In this document: piece by piece, positions 35,465-44,142 of the stretch
Position numbering within the stretch: the first letter of the stretch is position 1
Layout of the letters: every line of letters begins with the position of its first letter
Source: Brevibacillus massiliensis
GTDB taxonomy: Bacteria > Bacillota > Bacilli > Brevibacillales > Brevibacillaceae
Assembly (NCBI RefSeq): GCF_000311785.1
Contig: NZ_HE978538.1
Coordinates: forward strand, 86,223-150,222
DNA length: 64,000 nt
Direction: 5' to 3'
The notes under the pieces: generated by a model
The model's database searches: none
What the model was told of the DNA's origin: nothing
What the model saw: the letters and a program-made list of their open reading frames with translations, nothing else
Made by a program: the position numbers and the translations under genes

Positions 35465-36307
35465 ATGGGTAGACGACTAGCCGTTCCTCTGCTGCTTGCC
35501 CCGTCCCTGATCATCCTGCTCGGTGTTTTCCTGCTGCCGATGCTGTTGATGCTGGTGCTCAGCCTGCAAAACGATCAACAGCAGTTCAGCTTTGAGAACT
35601 ACCTGTTGTTTATCCAAGATCCCTTTTACACCGGCATCCTCTGGAGGACGATACGTGTCAGCCTCTGGACGGTCTTATTCTCGCTTTTGCTCGGATTTCC
35701 CGTCGCCATCTACATGGCGAACGCTTCGGGAAAGGTTCGCGGCATTGTCACCATGCTGATTTTGGCTCCGCACCTCATCAGCGTGGTGATTCGCAACTTC
35801 GGTTGGGTCGTCGTGCTGGGTGAAAAAGGCTGGATCAACGAGCTGCTGCTGTCGATCGGGTTCATCCATGAGCCGCTGCGCCTTTTGTACAACGAGTTGG
35901 GTGTCGTTATCGGTTTGACGGATTCGTTCATCGCCTACATGGTTTTGGCGATCGCCACCAGCCTGTACTCGGTGGATCAGTCGCTTTCCAAAGCCGCTGC
36001 CATTCTGGGAGCGTCCCGCATCCGCAGTTTCTTCGATGTGACGCTGCCGCTCAGCTTGCCGGGAATTTACGCCGGGGTGACGCTGGTGTTCAGTCTGTCG
36101 ATGAGTGCGTTCGTCACGCCGTCGCTGATGGGCGGGACTTCTGTCAAGGTACTGCCGGTGATCGCCTATGAACAGGTCATGTCGACGTTAAATTGGCCGC
36201 TCGGAGCAGCATTGTCCTTCCTGCTGCTCGGCAGCACGATCCTGCTGGTTGCGCTGTTCACGCGCTTGGCGGAAACCAAGAGGTACAAAGAGGTGTTTGC
36301 GTCATGA
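35465..36307 (+). CDS. ABC transporter permease 1 (PotB-like)
   Basis: 280 aa with six helices and the permease EAA loop (SLSKAAAILGASRIRSFFDV) that contacts the ATPase. The first helix acts as an uncleaved signal (LLLAPSLIILLGVFLLPMLL). It starts 3 nt after the ATPase stop and overlaps permease 2 by 4 nt. Confidence 0.9.
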   Translation: MGRRLAVPLLLAPSLIILLGVFLLPMLLMLVLSLQNDQQQFSFENYLLFIQDPFYTGILWRTIRVSLWTVLFSLLLGFPVAIYMANASGKVRGIVTMLILAPHLISVVIRNFGWVVVLGEKGWINELLLSIGFIHEPLRLLYNELGVVIGLTDSFIAYMVLAIATSLYSVDQSLSKAAAILGASRIRSFFDVTLPLSLPGIYAGVTLVFSLSMSAFVTPSLMGGTSVKVLPVIAYEQVMSTLNWPLGAALSFLLLGSTILLVALFTRLAETKRYKEVFAS

Positions 36308-37104
36308 AAAAGCCGAGTTTAGCCGGGATCATCACCGTCATTGTCCTGCTGCTGGTCAATTTGCCGATTCTCGTGATCATTCCCAGTTCGTTCACGGCGG
36401 CAGGGTATCTGTCGTTCCCGCCGGAGGGCTTTTCCTTTCGCTGGTACGCCAAAATCTTCGAACGTCCGGAATTTATCGATTCGTTTTGGGTCAGTTTGCA
36501 GTTGGCAGTGATTACGGCCGTTCTCGCGGCCCTGATCGGCACACTGGCGGCTTTTGCCCTGGCAAAATACAAGTTTCGGGGAAGCCAGGTCATCAACAGT
36601 TTGCTGCTGTCACCGCTTACGGTTCCTTCCTTGATCATCGGGATCGCCGCCCTGCTGTTCTTTACACGCATCGGGCTTGCCGGAACATTTGCCGGGCTGC
36701 TGCTGGCCCATGTCCTGATCTCGGTGCCGTACGTGGTCAGGCTGGTGCTGACGGGATTGAGCTCGTTCGATTTTACCTTGGAAAAGGCGGGTTACATGCT
36801 GGGTGCGAGCCCTGCCAGAGTCTTCTGGGATATTACCCTGCCGCTCTTGCGGCCGGCGATCGTGTCGGGAATGATTTTCTCTTTCCTGACTTCCTTTGAC
36901 AATGTGACGGTCTCATTGTTCCTGGTCGCACCAGACACGACAACGCTGCCGCTGGCCATTTTCAGTTATATGCAGGAGACGCTTGATCCCTTGGTCGCGT
37001 CCATCTCATCCGTTGTTATCCTGCTTAGCTTGGTGTTTATTGTCATTCTGGAAAAGGTTTACGGGTTGGACCGTCTATTCGGATTACAATCGCAATCACA
37101 TTAA
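36304..37104 (+). CDS. ABC transporter permease 2 (PotC-like)
   Basis: 266 aa with six helices and EAA loop FTLEKAGYMLGASPARVFWD. ATG 36304 overlaps the stop of permease 1 (ATGA), so the much longer open frame starting at 36193 is discarded. It forms the heterodimeric membrane channel with permease 1. Confidence 0.9.
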   Translation: MKKPSLAGIITVIVLLLVNLPILVIIPSSFTAAGYLSFPPEGFSFRWYAKIFERPEFIDSFWVSLQLAVITAVLAALIGTLAAFALAKYKFRGSQVINSLLLSPLTVPSLIIGIAALLFFTRIGLAGTFAGLLLAHVLISVPYVVRLVLTGLSSFDFTLEKAGYMLGASPARVFWDITLPLLRPAIVSGMIFSFLTSFDNVTVSLFLVAPDTTTLPLAIFSYMQETLDPLVASISSVVILLSLVFIVILEKVYGLDRLFGLQSQSH

Positions 37105-37124
37105 TGGAGAAGGAAAACAACATC

Positions 37125-38261
37125 ATGCCGATTTACTCGTATTTGCAGCAAAAAACGCCGGAATTGCTCCAACTGCTCCAGGAAAGCGTCAACCACGATT
37201 CTCCGTCGCGCGACAAGGCGCACGGGGATCGGATGGCTGACTGGTTTGCCCGTCAGTTCGTGAGGCTGACAGGGGGAAAGGTGGAGCGAGTCAAAAATCC
37301 AACATACGGCGACCAACTGCGCTGTGCAGTCGGGAATGGAGATAAACAGATACTGATACTTGGTCATTACGATACGGTTTGGCCGTTAGGCGAGGTGTCC
37401 CGGCGGCCTTTTTCCGTCAAGGACAGGAAGGCCTATGGCCCCGGTGTATACGATATGAAAGCCGGCGTCTTGCAGGCGATCTTCGCTCTCCACGCACTGC
37501 AGCAGCTGGACAGGCTGCCGGCCGACAAACGGATCGTTCTGCTGCTCAACAGCGACGAAGAGATCGGCAGCCCGACATCGCGCCAGCTGATCGAGGAGGA
37601 GGCGATGCGCTCTGCTGCGGCGTTCGTCCTGGAACCGCCGGCGGAACCGGGCGGCGCCCTGAAGACATGGCGGAAGGGGAGCGCCCGGTATACCTTGACA
37701 GTGAAAGGTGTTTCCGCTCATTCCGGCGTTGACCATCAGAAAGGGATATCGGCAATAGAGGAGTTGGCTTACCAGATTGCCGCCCTGCAAGCGTTGACCG
37801 ATTACAGCCGGGGAACGACGGTCAATGTAGGAGTGATCAAGGGGGGGATTGGCGCAAACGTGATCGCCGATCATGCGGAAGCCGAGATCGATGTCCGGTT
37901 CATGAGCATGGCGGAGGCCAAACGAATAGAAGAGCATATTGTTCATCTCTCCCCCGTGCTCAAGGGAACCCGGTTGGATGTGCAGGGCGGCATTCGCCGT
38001 CCGCCGATGGAGAAGACCGAGCAAACCTCGGCTCTCTTCGCTTTGGCCCACGCGATCATGCGCGAGGAGTGGGGGGAATCCCTGGACGAAGCGGGAACCG
38101 GCGGGGTAAGTGACGGGAATTTTGCTGCCGCGTGCGGAGTTCCCACGTTGGACGGATTGGGTGCCAGAGGAGGGTATGCCCATTCTCCCAACGAGTTTGT
38201 CTATCTGGATGACATCCCCAAACGGGCAGCGCTGTTAGCCTGCTTGCTGGAGAGGTGCTGA
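37125..38261 (+). CDS. M20 metallopeptidase (carboxypeptidase G2-like)
   Basis: 378-aa di-zinc hydrolase. Ligand motifs GHYDTVWP, GVYDMKAG and NSDEEIGS are in order. The dimerisation/lid domain lies between (KGVSAHSGVDHQKGISAIEE), then the last ligand region (GYAHSPNEF). No signal peptide, so it acts on substrate after import. Proteins of this branch release C-terminal glutamate or cleave other N-acyl amino acids. Start 37125 (GGAGAAGGA about 9 nt upstream) is preferred to ATG 37104, which overlaps the permease stop. Its place at the end of the operon suggests the importer carries an N-acyl or peptidyl compound. Confidence 0.88.
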   Translation: MPIYSYLQQKTPELLQLLQESVNHDSPSRDKAHGDRMADWFARQFVRLTGGKVERVKNPTYGDQLRCAVGNGDKQILILGHYDTVWPLGEVSRRPFSVKDRKAYGPGVYDMKAGVLQAIFALHALQQLDRLPADKRIVLLLNSDEEIGSPTSRQLIEEEAMRSAAAFVLEPPAEPGGALKTWRKGSARYTLTVKGVSAHSGVDHQKGISAIEELAYQIAALQALTDYSRGTTVNVGVIKGGIGANVIADHAEAEIDVRFMSMAEAKRIEEHIVHLSPVLKGTRLDVQGGIRRPPMEKTEQTSALFALAHAIMREEWGESLDEAGTGGVSDGNFAAACGVPTLDGLGARGGYAHSPNEFVYLDDIPKRAALLACLLERC

Positions 38262-38283
38262 CTGAAGGGCTTTCTCGCAAAAA

Positions 38284-38332
38284 ATCCCCTCAGGCGGACT
38301 GTCTTGGCTGCAGTCGGGCATGAGGGGATTAT
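38284..38332. terminator. Bidirectional terminator
   Basis: AATCCCCTCA pairs with TGAGGGGATT, with a CGACTG/CAGTC-like inner stem, between convergent M20 and mscL genes. A-rich left and T-rich right flanks. Confidence 0.75.
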
Positions 38333-38346
38333 GATACCGCAACAGA

Positions 38347-38733
38347 TTACGCCAAACCCTGGCGTTGTTTTAACAGGTCCCGGATCTCTGCAAGGAGTTC
38401 CTCTTCTTTGGAAGGCGCTGGCGGTTCTGCCGGTTTTTCCCCTGCTTTTCGTTTGAATTTGTTAAGCGCCTTTACGAACAGGAAGATCGAGAAAGAGATG
38501 ATGAAGAAATCGACTACGGTTTGCAGAAATGCCCCGTACTTGACAGTGGCATTTTCATAGGTAAATACAAGTTTTGTAAAGTCCAAGCCGCCCAAGAGCA
38601 GGCCGATAACCGGCATGAGCATATCCTCCACCAAGGAGGTGACGATTTTGCCGAATGCCGCTCCGATGATGACCCCGATCGCCAGGTCCAATACATTTCC
38701 TTTTAACGCAAAAGCCTTAAATTCTTTCCACAC
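38347..38733 (-). CDS. mscL: Large-conductance mechanosensitive channel MscL
   Basis: 128 aa. The N-terminal amphipathic helix and TM1 read [20 protein letters not shown], then [16 protein letters not shown]2 ([20 protein letters not shown]) follows and the C-terminal charged bundle helix ends the protein. It opens under membrane tension to release solutes on osmotic downshock. The GTG start follows GGGAAGGA. It stands just downstream of vanT but is separated by about 75 bp and probably has its own promoter. Confidence 0.95.
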   Translation of the reverse strand: MWKEFKAFALKGNVLDLAIGVIIGAAFGKIVTSLVEDMLMPVIGLLLGGLDFTKLVFTYENATVKYGAFLQTVVDFFIISFSIFLFVKALNKFKRKAGEKPAEPPAPSKEEELLAEIRDLLKQRQGLA

Positions 38734-38808
38734 GGATTCCTTCCCCTTTTTTTCGATTGTTCGGTCAGCTATTATACCGTAATTCGTGCGGAAAAAACAG
38801 GTTCTACG

Positions 38809-40962
38809 TTACTGATATACTCGTACCACCCGGTTTCCGATCCGGCTCAGGATTTCATTCGCAATGGTGCCGTTTTGCCCTGCAATCTGCGCTGCCGTAA
38901 TCGTCTCCTCTCCGTCTTGTCCGATCAGTGTCACCGTATCGCCCGCCCGGACTCCCTCGATATGCGTCACATCCACCATCAATTGATCCATGCAGATATT
39001 GCCGGCGATTGGCGCCCTTTGGCCACGGATCAGCACATATCCGCCTGTTTCCGATAAATCTCTGGGGATGCCGTCAGCATATCCAATAGAAACCGTTGCG
39101 ATCCTGCTGTCCGCCTTTGCGAGAAAACGGCGCGAATAGCCAACAGGGTCTTTGGCCTTGATGTCCCTGACGTGCGCCACCCTCGCTTTGAGGGAGAGGA
39201 CCGGACGCAAGTCAACCTGCCTCTTCACGCGATCCGTATCGGCTTCATTGCCAAGCAGTCCGTACAGCGCAATTCCCGGACGCGCCAGTTCGTACTCCAT
39301 ATCGGGATAATGCAAAATCCCATAGCTGCTTTGGACATGCAGCACACCGGGGTGAATTCCTTCGACCCTCAGGCGATCGATCACCTCGTTGAAGCGTTCG
39401 ATTTGCCGGTGCGTATATGCGACATCCGCCAATTCCAGGCTGTCTGATGCAGACAGATGGGTAAAGGTACCCGTCACCTGTACATTTTTGTGGCGGTACA
39501 TCGAGCAGATGCGCGCGAAGTTCTCGTGATTTTCCCCGAGTCTGCCCATTCCGGTGTCTATTTTCACGTGGGCTTTTATTTGTTTGCCGTACTTTTGCAA
39601 GGCCTCTGCATAATCGGCGCAAATCACCGTTTGCGTAAGCTTATAGCGTGTCAGGTCGCCAAACCGGCTCTCTGCTGTATACCCCAGGACCAGGATTTCC
39701 CCTTTTATCCCGTGCTTGCGCAGGGCAATCCCTTCAGCGACCTCTGCCACGGCAAAGTGCCTTACACCGGCTTTGTTGAGGCGTCTGGCCACTTGGACGC
39801 TTCCGTGCCCGTATGCATCGGCCTTGAGGACCGCCATGATCCCGCAGCCTGGACGTAGAACGCCTTGCAGCTGGGCTAGATTGTGTTCCAGATTGCTCAG
39901 ATTCACCTCGGCCCAAGCCCTGTACTTGCCATCTTTTTTTTTACGAAAACGGGTCAAGCGAACAACAGCGACAGACAGCACGATCGACAAGACAGTCACG
40001 GCGACATAATGAATCAGACTGTCCGCCACCAGGACATCTGTCAGACCGGTCGCCCTGCCCGCTGCCCGCACGAGCACGATCGACCAGGGATGCAAGAGGT
40101 AGATCCAGGTGCTTACCTGTCTGAGGTATCGGCCGCGGCTTCCCTCTCCCTGCGGCAAGAGCAGCAGTTGGCAGAGAAAGTAGACGGCGGGAATGAGAAA
40201 AACGTACATGCTGTCGTGCCGCGGGAGGTGAAGCGCGTGCAGCATCATCCCTTCGATGAACATCATGCCCAGTGACAGCGCAAAGCAGATGGCGCTGACG
40301 CCTGCGGGTATTTTTTGCTCAGACGCTCTTGCCGTCCACGCACCCAATGCAAGAAAGACGGGAGCGAAAAACAGTCCGTTTCTCGTGTAATCAAACAGAG
40401 TAAACATACTGGTATAGACGGAATGCAGGAGCGCGTTTTGTTCCGCTAGGCCAAAGTAACTGTCGCCTAATAGACCGATGAGATACAAGAACCCGGTCAC
40501 GGCAAGCAGGAGCGCCGATGGCATCCTTCCATAGAGGAAATAGGTGATGTACATTCCCAGAATCAACGCCGGGAGATACCAAAGATGATAGAAAGTGCCG
40601 TTAAAGACAAGATCTTTGAACAGGGAGGACAGGCTTGCATCTGCGAAATGCCCGGCATACCAATTCAACGGAAGGTATAGCGCGATGGAAAACAGGTAGA
40701 GCCACCCTATCCTGGAGGCAAAGCGGCGCAGCGCCTTCCTGTCCTGCCCGTGCTCTCCCGTCAGCTTTTGAAAGAAGAAAAAGCCGGAAACGAAAAAGAA
40801 AAACGGCACGGCCAGGCGCGCCAAAATGCCGGTCAAAAGAAAATCTGCATATTCGCTGTAGGATGTCAAGGGACCCGTATGAACGGCGATGACCAGCAAA
40901 GCTGCAATGATTTTAAAGCGGTCCAGTCCGATGTAGTTGTGCTTAGCGGCCACGATCTTCAC
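38809..40962 (-). CDS. vanT: VanT-type membrane-bound serine/alanine racemase
   Basis: 717 aa. The N-terminal acyltransferase-3-like half has about ten helices (FKIIAALLVIAVHTGPL; PFFFFVSGFFFF; FYHLWYLPALILGMYI) and is thought to take up L-serine. The C-terminal half is a PLP alanine-racemase fold with the catalytic Lys in MAVLKADAYGHG, the opposite catalytic Tyr region in DPVGYSRRF and GYADGIPRDLS. It converts L-Ser to D-Ser for D-Ala-D-Ser precursors. VanT of the vanG type is of very similar length and layout. GTG 40962 overlaps the end of vanXY by 20 nt; GTG 40953 is an alternative. The longer frame from 41130 lies inside vanXY and is rejected. Confidence 0.92.
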   Translation of the reverse strand: MKIVAAKHNYIGLDRFKIIAALLVIAVHTGPLTSYSEYADFLLTGILARLAVPFFFFVSGFFFFQKLTGEHGQDRKALRRFASRIGWLYLFSIALYLPLNWYAGHFADASLSSLFKDLVFNGTFYHLWYLPALILGMYITYFLYGRMPSALLLAVTGFLYLIGLLGDSYFGLAEQNALLHSVYTSMFTLFDYTRNGLFFAPVFLALGAWTARASEQKIPAGVSAICFALSLGMMFIEGMMLHALHLPRHDSMYVFLIPAVYFLCQLLLLPQGEGSRGRYLRQVSTWIYLLHPWSIVLVRAAGRATGLTDVLVADSLIHYVAVTVLSIVLSVAVVRLTRFRKKKDGKYRAWAEVNLSNLEHNLAQLQGVLRPGCGIMAVLKADAYGHGSVQVARRLNKAGVRHFAVAEVAEGIALRKHGIKGEILVLGYTAESRFGDLTRYKLTQTVICADYAEALQKYGKQIKAHVKIDTGMGRLGENHENFARICSMYRHKNVQVTGTFTHLSASDSLELADVAYTHRQIERFNEVIDRLRVEGIHPGVLHVQSSYGILHYPDMEYELARPGIALYGLLGNEADTDRVKRQVDLRPVLSLKARVAHVRDIKAKDPVGYSRRFLAKADSRIATVSIGYADGIPRDLSETGGYVLIRGQRAPIAGNICMDQLMVDVTHIEGVRAGDTVTLIGQDGEETITAAQIAGQNGTIANEILSRIGNRVVRVYQ

Positions 40963-41791
40963 TGCCTTTTGGGTGGAATGCTGTGACCACGAAGCCGTTC
41001 TGGTTGTTTCCGGACAGGTTGTTCCTGGCAGCGGGATTGACCGGGACCGCTGTCGTACCCTGCTCAGCCGGGACGTAGTAGATTTCAATGAGCGAGCGGT
41101 CCGTTTCCATAAACAGATGACCGCGATCAAAGGTGTACTGTTTTAAAAATTCGGTGTATTCCTCCAGGGAAAAGCCGCGCTGCTCGATGATGGCCGAGTG
41201 CGGATAGCCGACGTAGCGAAAATGCCACGGCTCGCAAGCGATGTGGGTGATGTGCTCCTTGTCTGCCTTATACCGTTGGATAAAGCCGTACTCGGCCGCA
41301 AGCTGTTTGAAGGTTTGGCAGACGCCGTAGTCGGGGAACGACGGGCAGATAAAATCCACGTCCCCGGCATTTTCTCCGACGTCAACGGCGAGGCCGGTCT
41401 GGTGCTCGCTTTCGCCGGGACGCGCCACATAGCTTGCCGTAAAAACGGCGCCGTTTTCCTGCAAAGAGGTTTCGTAGAGCTCTTCCTGTTCTTTTTTCGA
41501 ACGATAACCGCTGACGATCACGATGCGGTCCCTGGCACGGCACGCATGCAGCAATGCGCCCAGACGCTCCAGGCATGTCTTCTCGAGGGAGATTTCCGCA
41601 CCTGGCAGTTGAACAGCTTGCACGGCGCTTACCGGCAGCAGGTTTGGTCCTGTTCCGCTTTGTTTTACGGGATGTTGGCGGTTTACCAAAATCAAATGGC
41701 CTTCGTGAATCTTTGTCCGGTCCAGCCTAATCTGATCGTACTTGGCGGCAGGCGGTCTGCGGGGGATAAAGAGGTCTCTTATCTGCCCCAT
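40943..41791 (-). CDS. vanXY: VanXY-type D,D-dipeptidase/carboxypeptidase
   Basis: 282-aa cytoplasmic M15B zinc peptidase that destroys D-Ala-D-Ala and trims D-Ala from pentapeptide, so that only D-Ala-D-Ser precursors remain. Motifs: VSGYRSKKEQ, zinc ligands in SEHQTGLAVDVG, and the third ligand in EPWHFRYVG. There is no signal peptide. A tail of about 65 residues (YYVPAEQGTTAVPVN ... LSGNNQNG) is shared with the VanY lipoprotein at 7692-8579. The start overlaps vanG by 13 nt. Motifs alone do not separate VanY from VanXY; the call rests on cytosolic location and on its place between vanG and vanT. Confidence 0.88.
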   Translation of the reverse strand: MGQIRDLFIPRRPPAAKYDQIRLDRTKIHEGHLILVNRQHPVKQSGTGPNLLPVSAVQAVQLPGAEISLEKTCLERLGALLHACRARDRIVIVSGYRSKKEQEELYETSLQENGAVFTASYVARPGESEHQTGLAVDVGENAGDVDFICPSFPDYGVCQTFKQLAAEYGFIQRYKADKEHITHIACEPWHFRYVGYPHSAIIEQRGFSLEEYTEFLKQYTFDRGHLFMETDRSLIEIYYVPAEQGTTAVPVNPAARNNLSGNNQNGFVVTAFHPKGSEDRGR

Positions 41792-42849
41792 GCGATCTCA
41801 TCCTCCTCTGCGGCAAGCTGTATCAATCGGTCAAGTATCTCCTGGTAGGAAAGGTTGATCGAACGCAGCATATTCGGGTATCTGCTTTTGGATGTGAAGC
41901 CGGGCATCGTGTTTACCTCGTTAAACACAAGCTGTCCATCGCGGGTGAGGAACATGTCTACTCTGGCAAGCCCTTTGCAGCCCAGCGTTTTATAGATGAG
42001 CAGCGCCGTTTCCTTTACCTTGGCCGCTGTCACGGCTGCTATTCTGGCGGGCAGATGAATGGCCGCCGTTTCGAGTGAGTATTTTTCTTTGGTGTCAAAA
42101 AACTCGCTGGCGATTTCGATTTCATCCACTTCGCCGATGATCGGCTCGGCGTTGCCCAAAATCGCGCATCCTACTTCAAAGCCGTCGATGTTTTGTTCAA
42201 TGACGACCTTGTGGTCATGCATGCGCGCCAGCTTCACACCGTTGATCAGCTCCTGCTCGTTGTACGCCTTTGTAATCCCGAATGAAGAACCCGACCTGGC
42301 AGGTTTGATGTAAAGCGGATATCCGATCCTGCCCGCGGCAGCCACTGCTTTTTCGATTTTTTCGCCATTGGCCAAAGCGAATGATTCGGGTGTTGCAATT
42401 CCGGCTGCCCGCACCAGGGTATGGGCAATCTCCTTGTCCATGCAGATCGCAGAGGAGAGCGTGTCACAGCCGACAAACGGAATGCCCGAGAGCTCCAGAA
42501 GTCCCTGGATGGTTCCGTCTTCACCGTTCTTGCCGTGCAGGACCGGGAATACCACATCGATTTTTGTCAGGTGAAACTCACTGTCTGCCAATTCGACGAG
42601 CCCTCTCATCTCCCGGGATGGCGAGATAAAGGCGGGCGAGCAGCTGGGATGCGCATGCCAGACATCATTTCGTATGTCATCTACGCTGCCGCTGTACCTG
42701 AGCCACAGCCCGTCACGGGTAATTCCTACCATAATGATGTTGTACTGATCTCGATCCAGATGATCGAGAACCGCGGCGGCAGAGCTTAATGATATCTCGT
42801 ATTCGTTGGAACAGCCGCCAAACAATACGGCAATATTTTTCTTGTCCAT
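41779..42849 (-). CDS. vanG: VanG-type D-Ala-D-Ser ligase
   Basis: 356-aa ATP-grasp ligase. The N-terminus is MDKKNIAVLFGGCSNEYEIS, followed by VFPVLHGKNGEDGTIQG, IKPARSGSSFGITKA (ATP lysine and Ser loop), then the omega-loop FDTKEKYSLET, and the C-terminal Mg site VFNEVNTMPGFTSKSRYPNM. The EKY in the omega-loop is typical of D-Ala/D-Ser ligases, while D-lactate ligases (VanA/B) differ there. With vanXY and vanT downstream, D-Ser is the logical second substrate. ATG 42849 has AGGAGG 8 nt upstream. A 190-bp leader with a regulated-type promoter precedes it. A housekeeping Ddl is the alternative, but the context argues against that. Confidence 0.92.
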   Translation of the reverse strand: MDKKNIAVLFGGCSNEYEISLSSAAAVLDHLDRDQYNIIMVGITRDGLWLRYSGSVDDIRNDVWHAHPSCSPAFISPSREMRGLVELADSEFHLTKIDVVFPVLHGKNGEDGTIQGLLELSGIPFVGCDTLSSAICMDKEIAHTLVRAAGIATPESFALANGEKIEKAVAAAGRIGYPLYIKPARSGSSFGITKAYNEQELINGVKLARMHDHKVVIEQNIDGFEVGCAILGNAEPIIGEVDEIEIASEFFDTKEKYSLETAAIHLPARIAAVTAAKVKETALLIYKTLGCKGLARVDMFLTRDGQLVFNEVNTMPGFTSKSRYPNMLRSINLSYQEILDRLIQLAAEEDEIAWGR

Positions 42850-42877
42850 AAGGTAAGCCTCCTGTATCCATTCCTGC

Positions 42878-42913
42878 CATCGCAGCTTTGCTCGCGCCCT
42901 CGCTTTGCGATGA
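42878..42913 (-). promoter_or_regulatory. Hairpin in the vanG leader
   Basis: CATCGCA and TGCGATG form a perfect 7-bp stem with a loop of about 22 nt, 30 bp before the vanG start. It could affect translation or mRNA stability; no T-run follows. Confidence 0.35.
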
Positions 42914-42942
42914 CTCAATCTGTTCCCTACTTTACAGACTCG

Positions 42943-42971
42943 TCTATAAATTTTTTGAAAGGAAAGTTAAA
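42943..42971 (-). promoter_or_regulatory. Candidate VanR-dependent promoter of vanG-vanXY-vanT
   Basis: On the minus strand TTTAAC, a 17-nt spacer and TATAGA. The weak -35 box overlaps an inverted repeat TTAAAGAATTTCTTAA (42967-42982), a place where an OmpR-type activator could bind. The preceding vanS terminator makes a separate promoter necessary. Confidence 0.5.
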
Positions 42972-43001
42972 GAATTTCTTAAGGATCCCTAAAAAATGAA
43001 A

Positions 43002-43021
43002 AACCCGGCTTTCGCCGAGTT
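43002..43021 (-). terminator. Terminator of vanRS
   Basis: Minus-strand AACTCGGC-GAAA-GCCGGGTT followed by TTTTC. A GNRA-type tetraloop and perfect stem (one wobble) make this convincing. Confidence 0.85.
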
Positions 43022-43038
43022 CTCTGCGGATTCGATAT

Positions 43039-44142
43039 TCAGGGGACTTCCGAAAGGTTGACGGGAAGCTTTACCCGAAAGACCGTTTTGGCTGTGCTGC
43101 TGGAGACTGTGATCGACCCTTGGTGCAATTCGATCATGCTTTTGGCGATGGCCAACCCTAATCCCGTACCGCCTGTTTCTTCTGAACGGGATTTCTCCAC
43201 CCGATAGAATCGCTCGAAAAGATGCGGCAGATCAGTCGCGGGTATGGGATCGCCGTAATTGACGACATCGATGACGACCATGTCGTTCTCGCGCGATACC
43301 GCAATCTCCACTCTTTTTCCCTCCCGGCCGTACTTAATCGCATTGGCAATCAGGTTCTCAAAGACGCGCATCAGCTTGTCCCCGTCAGCCGTAATCATGA
43401 CCTTCTCCTCGCAGAAAGCCAACTGAATCTCCATCTGACTGTCGCGCAGCTGCAGCGAATATTCCGCGGCCAGCTGCCCAAGCAGTTCGACCAGATTGAT
43501 CGGGGAAAGCTCCAGACGCACCTGTCCGTAGCTTACCCTGGTATATTCAAACAAGTCTTCTACCAGCCGGTACAAGCGGCGGGTCTTTTCATAGGCGATG
43601 TTTACGTAGTAGCGCAGCTCCACTTCGTCCCGGTAACGGTCCTCCTCGATCAGCCGCAGGTAGCCAATCATGGAAGTGAGTGGCGTGCGCAGATCGTGGG
43701 ACACATTGGTGATCAATTCATTTTTGGCTTGGACGGCGAGGCGCTCTTCGGCGATGGATGATTGCAGCCGGCGGGCCATCCAGTTGATGTTCTCCGCCAG
43801 ATTGCCCAATTCGTCATTGGACTTAACCGGAATCTGCAGGTCGAAGTTGCCGTGTGACAGCTGCTGAACGCCTCTTGTTATCTCCACCAGGTACTTGACG
43901 GTACCGCGGCTTAACAAGACGACGTAAAAGACGAAAAACACAATCCCGGTCAAGGCAAATACGACCGGTGCGCCAACCCAGGCATCCAGGAGCTGGAGAA
44001 GGGAACTGAAAGGCTGAATGTGCCTGGTTACTGTAAAGATCGCGAAAACATAGAGCACAACGACCGTAAACATGGACAGCACCATGCTTAAGAAAAACAA
44101 AGCGATGATTTTCCAGCGGATTCCTGACAACGGACTACGCAT
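43039..44142 (-). CDS. vanS: VanS-type sensor histidine kinase
   Basis: 367 aa. Two transmembrane helices flank an extracellular loop of about 35 residues, then a HAMP (EITRGVQQLSHGNFDLQI), phospho-acceptor His in VSHDLRTPLTSMIGYLRL, N box LIANAIKYGREG and G boxes VNYGDPIPATDLPHLF and GTGLGLAIAKSM. The arrangement matches VanS of the D-Ser type clusters, with a small sensor loop. It overlaps the end of vanR by 8 nt. It would phosphorylate VanR in the presence of a glycopeptide or wall stress. Confidence 0.88.
   Translation of the reverse strand: MRSPLSGIRWKIIALFFLSMVLSMFTVVVLYVFAIFTVTRHIQPFSSLLQLLDAWVGAPVVFALTGIVFFVFYVVLLSRGTVKYLVEITRGVQQLSHGNFDLQIPVKSNDELGNLAENINWMARRLQSSIAEERLAVQAKNELITNVSHDLRTPLTSMIGYLRLIEEDRYRDEVELRYYVNIAYEKTRRLYRLVEDLFEYTRVSYGQVRLELSPINLVELLGQLAAEYSLQLRDSQMEIQLAFCEEKVMITADGDKLMRVFENLIANAIKYGREGKRVEIAVSRENDMVVIDVVNYGDPIPATDLPHLFERFYRVEKSRSEETGGTGLGLAIAKSMIELHQGSITVSSSTAKTVFRVKLPVNLSEVP

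Noticed and set aside
36193-36303. Longer start for permease 2
   Set aside because: It overlaps permease 1 in another frame; the ATGA overlap at 36304 gives a normal signal-anchor start.
40963-41130. N-terminal extension of vanT
   Set aside because: The extra 56 residues overlap vanXY, are low-complexity Arg/Ser/Thr sequence and lack the membrane-domain homology, so they are the shadow frame of vanXY.
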